Shown here: positions 1-8,847 of the stretch, piece after piece | How the letters are laid out: each line of letters opens with the position of its first letter | Numbering within the stretch: the stretch's first letter is position 1 | Origin: Paenibacillus whitsoniae | GTDB lineage: Bacteria; Bacillota; Bacilli; Paenibacillales; NBRC-103111 | NCBI RefSeq assembly: GCF_003955665.1 | Contig: NZ_RXHU01000062.1 | Location: 39,557-103,556 of the forward strand | Direction of reading: 5' to 3' | Length of the DNA: 64,000 bases | Notes under the pieces: model-generated | The model's database searches: none | Seen by the model: the letters and a program-made list of their open reading frames with translations, nothing else | Told to the model about the DNA's origin: nothing | Translations under genes and position numbers: made by a program

Positions 1-1
1 C

Positions 2-643
2 GTTTTTGGTAACAATCAAGATAATTTTCATGACCAGGTTGAATATGACTACATCTCTTATATTCAAGAAGGAAGTATCTTGCATCCTAATTATGCAGAA
101 ATAATGTTATCATTTAACAATGACCCTGATATTATCTTCTGTAATTTTAAAGTTAATAAAACGAGAACGAGTATATTTTATTTGTCTTCATCTGTTTCTG
201 AGGAGGGAGAAGTCAGTAGACACTACAATTCAAACATGGTTTACAAGCGTGGGGTTTTCTTACGAGATGGAATAATTCGAGGAGAAAAGAAGGGTAGCAA
301 GGCATGTTTCGTTGGACATTCACTTGTCCATACGAATTACACAAGTTATATTGAGAATTTACTCCAAGGGAAGAAAAATATCTTCATATATGGTTGTGGA
401 GGTCATACTAAACAACTCATTGAACTGGTTGATTTTAGCTCATTTGATTTGAAAGGTATCATTGATAGCAATCCTTCAGGCAATTATTTTGAAGGATACC
501 CTGTCTATGCAGCAAATGAAATTAACAATTTGGTAGTTGGGTGTATTCTTATTTCGTCATTTTCCTTTGAAAGTGAAATATATGAGCAACTAATAAAAGT
601 CATTAATAAAGGTAAGATTATTCGAATTTATAATAATACTTAA
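2..643 (+). CDS. GT2-type glycosyltransferase, 3' part, with PglD-like nucleotide-binding tail (partial)
   Basis: The reading frame is open from the first bases of the window, so the N-terminal part lies outside; a TTG at 80 is in frame but is unlikely to be the start. The first visible residues (YISYIQEGSILHPNYAE) resemble the acceptor region of a GT2 fold, where an aspartate-rich motif is followed by a HPNYLE-like stretch. The last 90 residues form a Rossmann-like tail beginning IFIYGCGGHTKQLIEL, similar to the N-terminal domain of PglD-type sugar acyltransferases. Three further GT2 genes downstream carry a comparable tail, so this is probably the first visible member of a paralogous set. 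It is AT-rich like its neighbours. The sugar donor and acceptor cannot be told from sequence. Confidence 0.6.
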   Translation, partial: VFGNNQDNFHDQVEYDYISYIQEGSILHPNYAEIMLSFNNDPDIIFCNFKVNKTRTSIFYLSSSVSEEGEVSRHYNSNMVYKRGVFLRDGIIRGEKKGSKACFVGHSLVHTNYTSYIENLLQGKKNIFIYGCGGHTKQLIELVDFSSFDLKGIIDSNPSGNYFEGYPVYAANEINNLVVGCILISSFSFESEIYEQLIKVINKGKIIRIYNNT

Positions 644-685
644 GATAGTATTACATATATACTAGATAAATGAGGGAGAAGATAA

Positions 686-1810
686 ATGAGTAAGAAATTG
701 AGAGTCTCCATCATAACAGCTTCATACAATAGCGAGAAATATATTGAACAAACCATACAAAGTGTTGTTCAACAAACATATACAAATATCGAGTATATCA
801 TCGTAGACGGAGGGTCTACTGATAGCACATTAGAAATTATACAAAAGTACCGAGAGCGAGTAGCAATTCTGATCTCTGAACCAGATAATGGGGTATTTGA
901 AGCTTTTAACAAAGGGCTGAGAGTTGCAACTGGGGATATTATTTATTTTCTTAACTCAGATGATTTTCTTGCTGACGATAAAGCTATTGAGGATATTTCA
1001 CGAATATTTAATGAATACCCAGATGTGAAATTCGTTCATGGTAATATTGAGACACTGAACGATTCTACCGGTTATTTTGATATAAGTGGCCAAAGTGTAT
1101 CTCTATTAGATATTAAGGAGGGAAGGATCCCCCCACACTCTGCATCGTTCGTAAGGAAAGAAATTATTGCTGCATGTGGTGGGTTCGATTTGGAATATAA
1201 GATTGGCAGTGATACAGATTTAATTGTAAATATTTTCAAAAACTATTCGGAATACTGCCTTTATACAAACCGTGTCATATCGAAATTTAGGTTAGGCGGC
1301 TTATCCAGCCAAGGGAAAAACCGAAAAAAAGCGATAGAAGAGATAAATAATATCCTGCAAAAGCACTTTGGAACGCGACCAGATTATCAACAAACTATTT
1401 TGAATACGAATTTGAAGTACTATAAGAAATGGGTTGAGATTCTGCTTTTTTCAGATCATCCTATTTCTTCATGTTTAACAGAATATACGATCAATAATGT
1501 GGCAATATTTGGAACGAGGGAGATTGCTGTATTGATGTTGCAAGACTTAAAAAGATCGAGTATTCATACAGTTGCGTTTTTAGATAATAATGTTTTAAGA
1601 CAAGGAAAAGAGATTATGAATACGCCTATTTGCTCTCCAGATTGGCTCAAGGATCATAATCAGGATATAGATGCCATTATTCTGGCTATAGAAGGCGAAT
1701 ATGAGGAAGAAATCAAAGATCAAATTAAAAGCATTACTAATAAAGATCAATTAAGAATTTTTTCGTGGAGAGAAATTATTCTGATGAACCCTAATAATAC
1801 TTTTATTTAG
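686..1810 (+). CDS. GT2 family glycosyltransferase with C-terminal nucleotide-binding tail
   Basis: This 374-residue protein starts with the GT-A opening VSIITASYNSEKYIEQTIQS. IIVDGGSTD follows near residue 40, with the metal-binding region YFLNSDD near residue 90, so it is a retaining or inverting GT2 enzyme of the WcaA/PGL type that acts in the cytosol on a nucleotide sugar. After residue 265 comes a second domain (NNVAIFGTREIAVLML, then LDNN) that looks like a short Rossmann fold. Very similar two-domain proteins lie at 4558 and 5645. A GAGGGAG ribosome site precedes the ATG. It probably adds a sugar to flagellin or to a surface glycan; the sugar is unknown. Confidence 0.85.
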   Translation: MSKKLRVSIITASYNSEKYIEQTIQSVVQQTYTNIEYIIVDGGSTDSTLEIIQKYRERVAILISEPDNGVFEAFNKGLRVATGDIIYFLNSDDFLADDKAIEDISRIFNEYPDVKFVHGNIETLNDSTGYFDISGQSVSLLDIKEGRIPPHSASFVRKEIIAACGGFDLEYKIGSDTDLIVNIFKNYSEYCLYTNRVISKFRLGGLSSQGKNRKKAIEEINNILQKHFGTRPDYQQTILNTNLKYYKKWVEILLFSDHPISSCLTEYTINNVAIFGTREIAVLMLQDLKRSSIHTVAFLDNNVLRQGKEIMNTPICSPDWLKDHNQDIDAIILAIEGEYEEEIKDQIKSITNKDQLRIFSWREIILMNPNNTFI

Positions 1811-1831
1811 TATACAAAGGAGTATCAAACC

Positions 1832-2422
1832 TTGTCTATTGAAATAATGAATACATACCCGCGGCTCTTTGAAATTAAGGAATCGGCAATTTTAATGCCT
1901 AATATTTTATTCCGCTTTGATGTACCTCGAGAGAATGATAAATGTGTTTTTATTGGTGAGGACTGCATCATTAATTGCCAATTTATATTCGAGTCCAGAG
2001 ATGGCTGTATCAAGATCGGTAACCGTAGTTTTATCAATGGTGGGACAAGGCTTATATCTAGAACTCAAATAACCATTGGGAACGATGTTACAATCGCTTG
2101 GGGTTGTACAATTTACGATCATGATTCCCATTCATTAAATTGGGAAGCTCGTGTTGAGGATATGAAGCAGCAATTGGCAGACTACAGATCGGGAAATAAT
2201 ATGGTACTAAATAAAAATTGGGACACTGTGAATTCTAAGCCAATTACAATAGAAGACAAGGTATGGATAGGTTTTGATTCGGTAATTTTAAAAGGTGTTA
2301 CGATCGGCGAAGGAGCTGTCGTAGGCGCCAAGTCTGTCGTTACAAAAGATGTCGAACCATGGACTGTTGTGGCGGGTAATCCGGCACGGGTAATCAAGCG
2401 AATTGATCAGGAGAGAAAATGA
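1832..2422 (+). CDS. Hexapeptide-repeat O-acetyltransferase
   Basis: The 196-residue protein has left-handed beta-helix hexapeptide repeats (for example IGNDVTIAWGC and the C-terminal run VWIGFDSVILKGVTIG, ending AGNPARVIKRI), as in the maltose/galactoside acetyltransferase and WcaF families. A likely catalytic His lies in the YDHDSHS stretch near residue 97. TTG is taken as the start because AAAGGAG ends nine bases upstream; the next in-frame ATG at 1847 is less well placed. It overlaps the next gene by four bases (ATGA), so the two are translationally coupled. The expected role is transfer of an acetyl group from acetyl-CoA to a sugar of the glycan. Confidence 0.82.
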   Translation: MSIEIMNTYPRLFEIKESAILMPNILFRFDVPRENDKCVFIGEDCIINCQFIFESRDGCIKIGNRSFINGGTRLISRTQITIGNDVTIAWGCTIYDHDSHSLNWEARVEDMKQQLADYRSGNNMVLNKNWDTVNSKPITIEDKVWIGFDSVILKGVTIGEGAVVGAKSVVTKDVEPWTVVAGNPARVIKRIDQERK

Positions 2423-3354
2423 AACATACGCGTATTATAGTTACTGGTGCAGGTGGGTTTTTAGGATCGTATTTATCTCATTACTTTCATTTACAACGTG
2501 CTGAAGTTATTCCTTGTGGTCGGTCTTTGAGTCAGAATGACCTAATCAAGAAAGTTCACTGGGAAAGGAAAGTTGAAGCTCAATTGCCCTCGAAAGCATT
2601 TGAATCGTTGCTGCTACAGTCACCACCATCCTTAATAATCCATTGTGCGGGCACATCTTCAGTTCAGCATTCAGTTGCCGAGCCGTATGAAGACTTTAAG
2701 CAATCAGTAAATTTGTTTTCCTATGTTTTAGAGTGTGTAAGAAAGTATTCTCCTAGGACTAAAGTTGTCTTATTATCAAGTGCCTCGGTGTATGGGTGCC
2801 CTGAAACCTTACCTGTTTGCGAAGACATGCAAACACAACCTATCTCGCCGTATGGTTATCACAAGTTAATGAGTGAATTATTAGCAGAAGAGTATTCTAA
2901 AGTCTATGGATTATCTACGCTAGTATTAAGGATTTTCTCCGCATATGGAGAAGGGTTGAGAAAACAGGTTCTGTACGACTTATGTTCCAGATTTTTAGAT
3001 CATACCAGCGATAATGTTCTAGTTTATGGAACAGGAAATGAAACAAGAGATTTTATTCATATTAGCGATTTGGCTAAAGCAATAGATGTATTAATCCATC
3101 ATAATACATCAGGTATATTTAACATAGGTTCAGGTATAGGAACTACAATAGGAAAATTAGCCTATCTCATCCGTGACAGTTTCTCAATTGATAAAGAAAT
3201 TGTGTTTACAGGTAATGTAAGAAAAGGGGATCCGTTATACTGGGAGGCCAATATTGATAAGCTTGCTTCTTACGGTTTTACTCCAGAGATATCCATAGAA
3301 GCAGGGGTAAGTAAATATTGTAATTGGGTGAAAAACCATAGTGGAAGAAGGTAG
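2419..3354 (+). CDS. NAD-dependent epimerase/dehydratase family protein (extended SDR)
   Basis: This 311-residue extended SDR has the dinucleotide motif GAGGFLGSYL at the N-terminus, the catalytic serine region LLSSASVYG, and the YxxxK pair in YGYHKLMSE near residue 155. It lacks the acidic pair of 4,6-dehydratases after the serine/threonine, so a nucleotide-sugar epimerase or 4-keto reductase is more likely. It sits between an acetyltransferase and a glycosyltransferase in the AT-rich first part of the island, and its start overlaps the previous stop. The sugar substrate is not identifiable. GDP-4-keto-6-deoxymannose reductase is one possible role because gmd is nearby, but that is only inference. 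Confidence 0.78.
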   Translation: MKHTRIIVTGAGGFLGSYLSHYFHLQRAEVIPCGRSLSQNDLIKKVHWERKVEAQLPSKAFESLLLQSPPSLIIHCAGTSSVQHSVAEPYEDFKQSVNLFSYVLECVRKYSPRTKVVLLSSASVYGCPETLPVCEDMQTQPISPYGYHKLMSELLAEEYSKVYGLSTLVLRIFSAYGEGLRKQVLYDLCSRFLDHTSDNVLVYGTGNETRDFIHISDLAKAIDVLIHHNTSGIFNIGSGIGTTIGKLAYLIRDSFSIDKEIVFTGNVRKGDPLYWEANIDKLASYGFTPEISIEAGVSKYCNWVKNHSGRR

Positions 3355-3364
3355 GGGGTTCTTT

Positions 3365-4528
3365 ATGAAAGCCAATTATAAGATTGCTCTCAGGATAATT
3401 GGTGGCGAAAAGTGGCTAGGCGGAGTTTCTTATATTGAATTACTTGCAAGGGCTGTGTCCACCCTGCCACCAATGGAACGTCCTGAATTATTTTTAGTTG
3501 CGGCAGACAGCAGTCTGGATGATTTTTACCTTCATGAGCATTTTCTTCATTGTTTCGATGGCATTATTTATGTAGGAAAGGATACTACGAGAGCATCCGA
3601 TCAAATTAAACACCCATGGATTCATTGTTCTTCTTATGATGAACTATCTGAAAAGATAGACTTCTACTATCCTGTATTAATGGATGTTTTGCCTCATCGT
3701 TGTGCCGCTTCATGGATTCCGGATTTTCAGTATCGGTACCTTCCCGAAATCACTTCACAGGAAGAACGTTTGAAACTAGATCTCAAGTATCAAGAAATAG
3801 CTGATCGAGCTAAGCTTATTGTTTTTAGTAGTAATGATGCAAGAGAGGATTTTCATGGATTCTACCCTGACTCCAAAGCTGTAACTAAAATATTATCATT
3901 TCACGTGGAGCCGGACGCCAGATGGTATGATGTGAATCCTAGGGACATACAAAATAAATTTGGTTTGCCCGATAAATATATCATATGTTGTAATCAGTTT
4001 TGGGCACATAAAAATTTTGAGGTATTGTTCAGGAGTATACGTATATTGAAAGACAACGGTCATGTTATTCATGTTGTTTGTACAGGGTCGACCGAAGACT
4101 ATCGGGTACGGGATTATTTTACAATGATAAAACAATTAATTAGTGAACTGGACATATCTGATCAAGTACATATTCTTGGAATTATTTCTCGAGAAGAACA
4201 GATTCAATTAATACGCAGAAGTTGTTTAGTTGTTCAACCATCATTATTCGAAGGCTGGAGTACTATAGTAGAAGAATGCCGTGCACTAGGAAAGACAGTG
4301 GTATTGTCCGATCTTAAGGTTAATCTGGAACAAAATCCGCAGCATGCTATTTATTTCGATCGCACGGATGCAGAGGATCTAGCTCAAAAATTGAAACATG
4401 CCTATCTTGCAGCGGCTGGGCCTGATTTAGAGCGTGAGAAGGTAGCTAGAGATAATTCAGTGCATTTGATGCGGACCTTTGCTTTGCAATTTAGTGATAT
4501 ATGGCAAACAGCTAAGCAAATTTTTTGA
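3365..4528 (+). CDS. GT4 family glycosyltransferase
   Basis: The 387-residue protein has a GT-B layout. The C-terminal half holds the GT4 signature: a donor-site segment IICCNQFWAHKNFEVL, then VHILGIISREEQIQLIRR, then QPSLFEGWSTIVEECRALG with the E-x7-E glutamates. ATG at 3365 is chosen over GTG at 3341 because GTAGGGGG lies directly upstream of it. The gene follows the epimerase with a short overlap between the upstream GTG and the previous coding end. It probably transfers a sugar from a nucleotide donor (perhaps GDP-fucose or GDP-mannose, given gmd-fcl-manC downstream) to the growing glycan. Confidence 0.85.
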   Translation: MKANYKIALRIIGGEKWLGGVSYIELLARAVSTLPPMERPELFLVAADSSLDDFYLHEHFLHCFDGIIYVGKDTTRASDQIKHPWIHCSSYDELSEKIDFYYPVLMDVLPHRCAASWIPDFQYRYLPEITSQEERLKLDLKYQEIADRAKLIVFSSNDAREDFHGFYPDSKAVTKILSFHVEPDARWYDVNPRDIQNKFGLPDKYIICCNQFWAHKNFEVLFRSIRILKDNGHVIHVVCTGSTEDYRVRDYFTMIKQLISELDISDQVHILGIISREEQIQLIRRSCLVVQPSLFEGWSTIVEECRALGKTVVLSDLKVNLEQNPQHAIYFDRTDAEDLAQKLKHAYLAAAGPDLEREKVARDNSVHLMRTFALQFSDIWQTAKQIF

Positions 4529-4557
4529 TTTTTGTGTTTAATTAAAGGGGGGCTATT

Positions 4558-5667
4558 ATGAGTACAAGCCTTAAAGTATCCGTTATTACTGCAACTTATA
4601 ATAGCGAAAAGTATGTTGAGAGCGCGATTAAAAGTGTAATAAACCAAAGCTATAAAAATATTGAATATATTATTATTGATGGGGCATCTAAAGATAATAC
4701 ATTAAAAATAGTTGAAAATTATGATTCCAAAATAGATAAGCTGATTTCCGAAGAGGATTTGGGCATTTACGATGCTTTTAATAAAGGAATTCGACATGCT
4801 ACTGGAGATATTATTTATTTCTTGAATTCTGATGATACATTATCTGATGATTCAGTGATTGAGGAAGTAGTGTCACTATTCGATGAGAATCCAAATACTT
4901 GGTACGTATATGGGAACGTTCAGTTCCTTGAGAACACAGAAGATATGACTGTTTACGGTAGAGAATTTTCCGTTCAAGATTTCCAAAAAGGATATGCGCC
5001 ACCTCATCAAGCTGTGTTCGTGAAAGCTGAATTTTTCCATCAATATGGTCTATTTAATTTAGAGTATGCTGTTGCGGGGGACTTTGAATTTTCATTACGA
5101 TGCTTTTTGAATGCAGCAGAAAAAGAAACTATGTATGTAAATAAAGTATTAGCTAATTTCAGAATCGGTGGAGTTTCTTCTAGTTATAAGACAAGAATAA
5201 GAGGTTTAATGGAGAAGGAAAAAATTATTAATCATTATTTCCGAGTTTCTACTGATTTCACCAGTGTTGAAATACAAAATAACGCTTTGTTCAGGACATG
5301 GTTCGAGATTCTTCTTTTACAAAACAAAGGAATATCCAGGGTATTAAAAAAATATGAGATCAACAATGTTGCTATATTTGGAACATTAACTACTTGTAAG
5401 TATTTAATTAAGGATTTGGAATTAGAAAATTTATGCATTAAAGGGATTTTGGATAATAATGAAAATATGCAAGATAAAAAAATACTTGGCTATGATATAA
5501 AGCCCGTGCAGTGGGTTAAAGAGAATATAAAACTTGTAGATGCTATTATTGTATCTATTGAAAGTTCAAGAGATAAAGAGGTTATTAAATTTTTGAATGA
5601 TGCTTTTGCAGATCAAATTAAAGTATTCTCTTGGAAGGATCTGATTGAATCTTATGCTTCCCATTAG
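4558..5667 (+). CDS. GT2 family glycosyltransferase with C-terminal nucleotide-binding tail (second paralogue)
   Basis: This 369-residue protein is closely related to the gene at 686. It opens VSVITATYNSEKYVESAIKS, has IIIDGASKDNTL near residue 42 and YFLNSDDTL near residue 92, and ends with a small Rossmann-like domain (NNVAIFGTLTTCKYLIKDL, ILDNNENM). An AAAGGGGGG ribosome site lies before the ATG. The 3' end overlaps the next paralogue by at least 14 bases. It is strongly AT-rich. Three related genes within 6 kb suggest local duplication and specialisation on different linkages or acceptors. Confidence 0.85.
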   Translation: MSTSLKVSVITATYNSEKYVESAIKSVINQSYKNIEYIIIDGASKDNTLKIVENYDSKIDKLISEEDLGIYDAFNKGIRHATGDIIYFLNSDDTLSDDSVIEEVVSLFDENPNTWYVYGNVQFLENTEDMTVYGREFSVQDFQKGYAPPHQAVFVKAEFFHQYGLFNLEYAVAGDFEFSLRCFLNAAEKETMYVNKVLANFRIGGVSSSYKTRIRGLMEKEKIINHYFRVSTDFTSVEIQNNALFRTWFEILLLQNKGISRVLKKYEINNVAIFGTLTTCKYLIKDLELENLCIKGILDNNENMQDKKILGYDIKPVQWVKENIKLVDAIIVSIESSRDKEVIKFLNDAFADQIKVFSWKDLIESYASH

Positions 5668-6766
5668 AGGTCCCAAAATTTCCATCATTACAGCGTCTTA
5701 TAATAGTGAATCTACAATTAAGCAGACCATTCAAAGTGTTTCGGAACAAACCTACTCTAATATAGAGTATATTGTCATTGATGGAGGCTCTATCGATAGA
5801 ACTAAAGACATCTTGAGGGCGAATCGCAGTAGTATTTCACATTTGGTTTCAGAACCGGATAAAGGTATATATGATGCATTCAATAAAGGGGTTTCCAAAA
5901 GTACAGGAGATATTATTTATTTCCTAAATTCGGATGATTCGTTATATGACCAGTATGTTATAGAAGATATTGCACGTTTCTTTGTCGAGCATCCTGAAGC
6001 TGACTTTTTATGTGCTAAAGTTTTGGCCAAAGAATTCAACAGCGATTTTTCCTACAAAATGGGTAAGTATATGACGTTAGATGATTTTAAAAGTGGTCAA
6101 ACGTATCCTCACCAAGGTTTTTTTGCAAAGAAAAAGTTGTTCGAACGATACAAGGGTTTTAATTTAAAATACAAGCTTGCTGCAGATTTGGACTTTATGT
6201 TGAAATGTTTTGAAGATAACAATAATTCATTCCATTTTCTGGATCGAATAGTGGCTTTATTTAGATTAGGGGGAGCTTCCAATGGTAGTTCCGGAAGGCA
6301 AGATACAATCAATGAAGCTAATTTCATTTTGCGTGAGCATTTCGGTGTTGAAGATCAGCTGACGGCGATAGCCCCTAAGGAGGAGTTGCAAGGTCTGTAT
6401 AAAAGTTGGTTAGAAAAACTGCTTTTAAATAAAAGAGGCATCTCTTCAGTTTTGAAGGATTTAAACGTCAACAGAATCGCTATATTTGGTGCAATGAAAA
6501 CGGGGCTTTACCTTCTTGAAGATTGTTTGCAATTTGGAGTTGAGGTATTAACATTCTTGGATAACAATCAGGCAATGCATAATGAGTTTACGAGGGGGGT
6601 TTCTATACAATCCCCGGATTGGTTAAGAAGTCATCACAGTCAAATTGATGGCGTTGTCATCTCTGTTGAAGGCCCTGTGGATCATGCTATACGTAACCAA
6701 ATATTTAGTATTGCGGGCAGTGAAATAAAAGTGTTCACATGGAAAGAATTAATTTTATTACTGTAA
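5645..6766 (+). CDS. GT2 family glycosyltransferase with C-terminal nucleotide-binding tail (third paralogue)
   Basis: The protein is 373 residues from TTG at 5645, or 370 from ATG at 5654; both starts lie inside the end of the previous gene, and no strong ribosome site separates them. It has the same layout as the genes at 686 and 4558: ISIITASYNSESTIKQTIQS, IVIDGGSIDRT, YFLNSDDSL, then a tail with VNRIAIFGAMKTGLYLLED and FLDNNQ. The tight overlap suggests coupled translation with its neighbour. The activity is a nucleotide-sugar-dependent transfer of unknown specificity, most likely in flagellin or surface glycan assembly. Confidence 0.83.
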   Translation: MNLMLPIRGPKISIITASYNSESTIKQTIQSVSEQTYSNIEYIVIDGGSIDRTKDILRANRSSISHLVSEPDKGIYDAFNKGVSKSTGDIIYFLNSDDSLYDQYVIEDIARFFVEHPEADFLCAKVLAKEFNSDFSYKMGKYMTLDDFKSGQTYPHQGFFAKKKLFERYKGFNLKYKLAADLDFMLKCFEDNNNSFHFLDRIVALFRLGGASNGSSGRQDTINEANFILREHFGVEDQLTAIAPKEELQGLYKSWLEKLLLNKRGISSVLKDLNVNRIAIFGAMKTGLYLLEDCLQFGVEVLTFLDNNQAMHNEFTRGVSIQSPDWLRSHHSQIDGVVISVEGPVDHAIRNQIFSIAGSEIKVFTWKELILLL

Positions 6767-6791
6767 CTTACATAGACGGGAGATAATTAAA

Positions 6792-7880
6792 GTGAAACCC
6801 AAAGCACTAATTACAGGTGTGACTGGACAAGACGGCGCGTACTTATCCGAGTTTCTTTTGAAAAAAGGCTATGAAGTCCATGGTATCAAGAGAAGAGCAT
6901 CTTCATTCAATACCGACCGAATTGATCATTTATACCAAGATCCCCACGAAAGCAATGTTAATTTTCACCTCCACTATGGGGATCTAACGGATTCCACCAA
7001 TTTAATCCGCATCATTCAAGAGGTAAAGCCCGATGAGATTTATAATCTTGCTGCGCAGAGCCATGTCCAGGTATCCTTCGAAACCCCGGAGTATACAGCT
7101 AATTCGGATGCATTAGGAACTCTTCGCTTGCTGGAAGCCATTCGTATTACGGGACTTACTGAGAAAGTGAAGTTTTATCAGGCATCAACCAGCGAGTTGT
7201 ATGGTAAAGTACAGGAAATTCCTCAAACAGAAAAAACACCATTTTATCCACGTAGTCCGTATGCCGCGGCTAAAATTTATGCATATTGGATCACAGTAAA
7301 TTATCGTGAAGCTTATAACATGTTTGCATGTAATGGTATTTTATTTAACCATGAATCACCTCTTCGGGGTGAAACGTTTGTAACAAGGAAAATTACAAGA
7401 GCTGCATCACGTATCAAACTTGGACTTCAGAATAAGTTGTATTTGGGTAATTTGAATGCCAAAAGGGATTGGGGATTTGCCGGAGATTATGTCGAGGCCA
7501 TGTGGCTGATGCTTCAACAGCAAACTCCTGAGGATTATGTAATTGCTACTGGAGAAATGTACTCGGTGAGGGACTTCGTTTCGGCTACATTTAAAGAAGT
7601 CGGCATAGAGTTAGAATGGACTGGTGTAGATACTGGGGAGAAAGGTATCAATAAAGAGAATGGACAGATTCTTGTTGAAGTCGACCCCCGCTATTTCCGA
7701 CCGACAGAGGTAGAGCTTTTGTTAGGCGATCCGACAAAAGCAAGAACCAAACTTGGCTGGAAACCGAAGGTTGGATTCCCTGAGCTTGTGCGAATGATGG
7801 TTGAGGCAGATATGGAAGAGGCGGAGAAAGACCTTCTTATTTCCAAAGAGGGTTATAAAACCAAGCGCTATTTTGAATAA
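6792..7880 (+). CDS. gmd: GDP-mannose 4,6-dehydratase
   Basis: The enzyme converts GDP-D-mannose to GDP-4-keto-6-deoxymannose with bound NADP, the first step towards GDP-L-fucose or GDP-rhamnose. The 362-residue protein matches the family in length. It has GVTGQDGAYLSEFLL at the N-terminus, GIKRRASSFNTDRIDHL typical of Gmd, the dehydratase triad region STSELYGK with YAAAKIYAYW, and NHESPLRGETFVTRKI. GTG is the start, preceded by GGGAG. It is followed 16 bases later by fcl, so the product is likely GDP-fucose. From about here the base composition begins to move away from the very AT-rich upstream genes. Confidence 0.96.
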   Translation: MKPKALITGVTGQDGAYLSEFLLKKGYEVHGIKRRASSFNTDRIDHLYQDPHESNVNFHLHYGDLTDSTNLIRIIQEVKPDEIYNLAAQSHVQVSFETPEYTANSDALGTLRLLEAIRITGLTEKVKFYQASTSELYGKVQEIPQTEKTPFYPRSPYAAAKIYAYWITVNYREAYNMFACNGILFNHESPLRGETFVTRKITRAASRIKLGLQNKLYLGNLNAKRDWGFAGDYVEAMWLMLQQQTPEDYVIATGEMYSVRDFVSATFKEVGIELEWTGVDTGEKGINKENGQILVEVDPRYFRPTEVELLLGDPTKARTKLGWKPKVGFPELVRMMVEADMEEAEKDLLISKEGYKTKRYFE

Positions 7881-7896
7881 TAAGGGGTCTTGTACA

Positions 7897-8847
7897 ATGG
7901 ATAAAACGGCAAAGATCTTCGTTGCTGGTCATCGTGGATTGGTGGGATCATCCATCTTGCGCAAGCTGCATAATTTGAAATATGAGCGTATAATTACGCG
8001 CTCCAGATCAGAGCTGGATTTGGGAAACCAGCAAGCTGTGCTTGAGTTTTTCATGGATGAGAGACCGGACTATGTCTTCTTAGCTGCAGCTAAAGTGGGC
8101 GGGATACATGCAAATCATACATACCCAGCACAATTTATATATGAAAATCTCACGATACAGGCAAATGTGATTCATTCGGCTTATCTCTCGAAAGTTACTA
8201 AATTACTCTTTCTAGGTAGCTCCTGTATTTATCCTAAGTATGCTCCGCAACCAATGAAGGAAGAGTGTCTATTAACCGGAGAGCTCGAACCGACGAATGA
8301 GTCTTATGCTATCGCTAAAATCTCAGGCATTAAAATGTGTGAGGCTTATAATCGACAATATCAAACTCAATTTATTTCCGTAATGCCTACCAATCTATAT
8401 GGTATTCACGATAATTTTGATTTAGAAACATCGCATGTATTACCTGCACTCCTAAGAAAATTTCATGAAGCTAAATTAAATAACCAACCCTTCGTTAGTG
8501 TATGGGGAAGCGGTAAGCCTAAAAGAGAGTTCCTTTATGTAGATGATCTGGCAGATGCTTGTGTATTCCTCATGCAGCGGGATGTTAGCGGTGAGCAAAG
8601 CATTCTCAATATTGGGGTGGGTCAAGACCTATCTATCCTTGAACTTGCACTTTTAATAAAAAAAATTGTAGGGTATGAAGGTGAAGTACGATTTGACCCA
8701 GAGAAACCGGATGGAACGCCTAGGAAGCTCTTGGATGTATCGAGAATGGAGAAGCTTGGTTGGAAGGCTAAGGTAACTTTAGAAGAGGGTTTAAAACAAA
8801 CCTATGAATGGTACGTCAATCAAGGAATTGCAGGCTACGAATTATGA
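7897..8847 (+). CDS. fcl: GDP-L-fucose synthase
   Basis: This bifunctional 3,5-epimerase/4-reductase makes GDP-L-fucose from the Gmd product using NADPH. The start is ATG at 7897, with AAGGGG just upstream. The 316-residue protein shows IFVAGHRGLVGSSIL, the family marker AAAKVGGIHANHTYPAQF, LFLGSSCIYPKYAPQPMKE, and the catalytic YAIAK near residue 137. The stop overlaps the next ATG (ATGA), so fcl and manC are coupled. It forms a GDP-fucose module with gmd and manC; no phosphomannomutase is present in the window, so mannose-1-phosphate must come from a gene elsewhere. Confidence 0.95.
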   Translation: MDKTAKIFVAGHRGLVGSSILRKLHNLKYERIITRSRSELDLGNQQAVLEFFMDERPDYVFLAAAKVGGIHANHTYPAQFIYENLTIQANVIHSAYLSKVTKLLFLGSSCIYPKYAPQPMKEECLLTGELEPTNESYAIAKISGIKMCEAYNRQYQTQFISVMPTNLYGIHDNFDLETSHVLPALLRKFHEAKLNNQPFVSVWGSGKPKREFLYVDDLADACVFLMQRDVSGEQSILNIGVGQDLSILELALLIKKIVGYEGEVRFDPEKPDGTPRKLLDVSRMEKLGWKAKVTLEEGLKQTYEWYVNQGIAGYEL

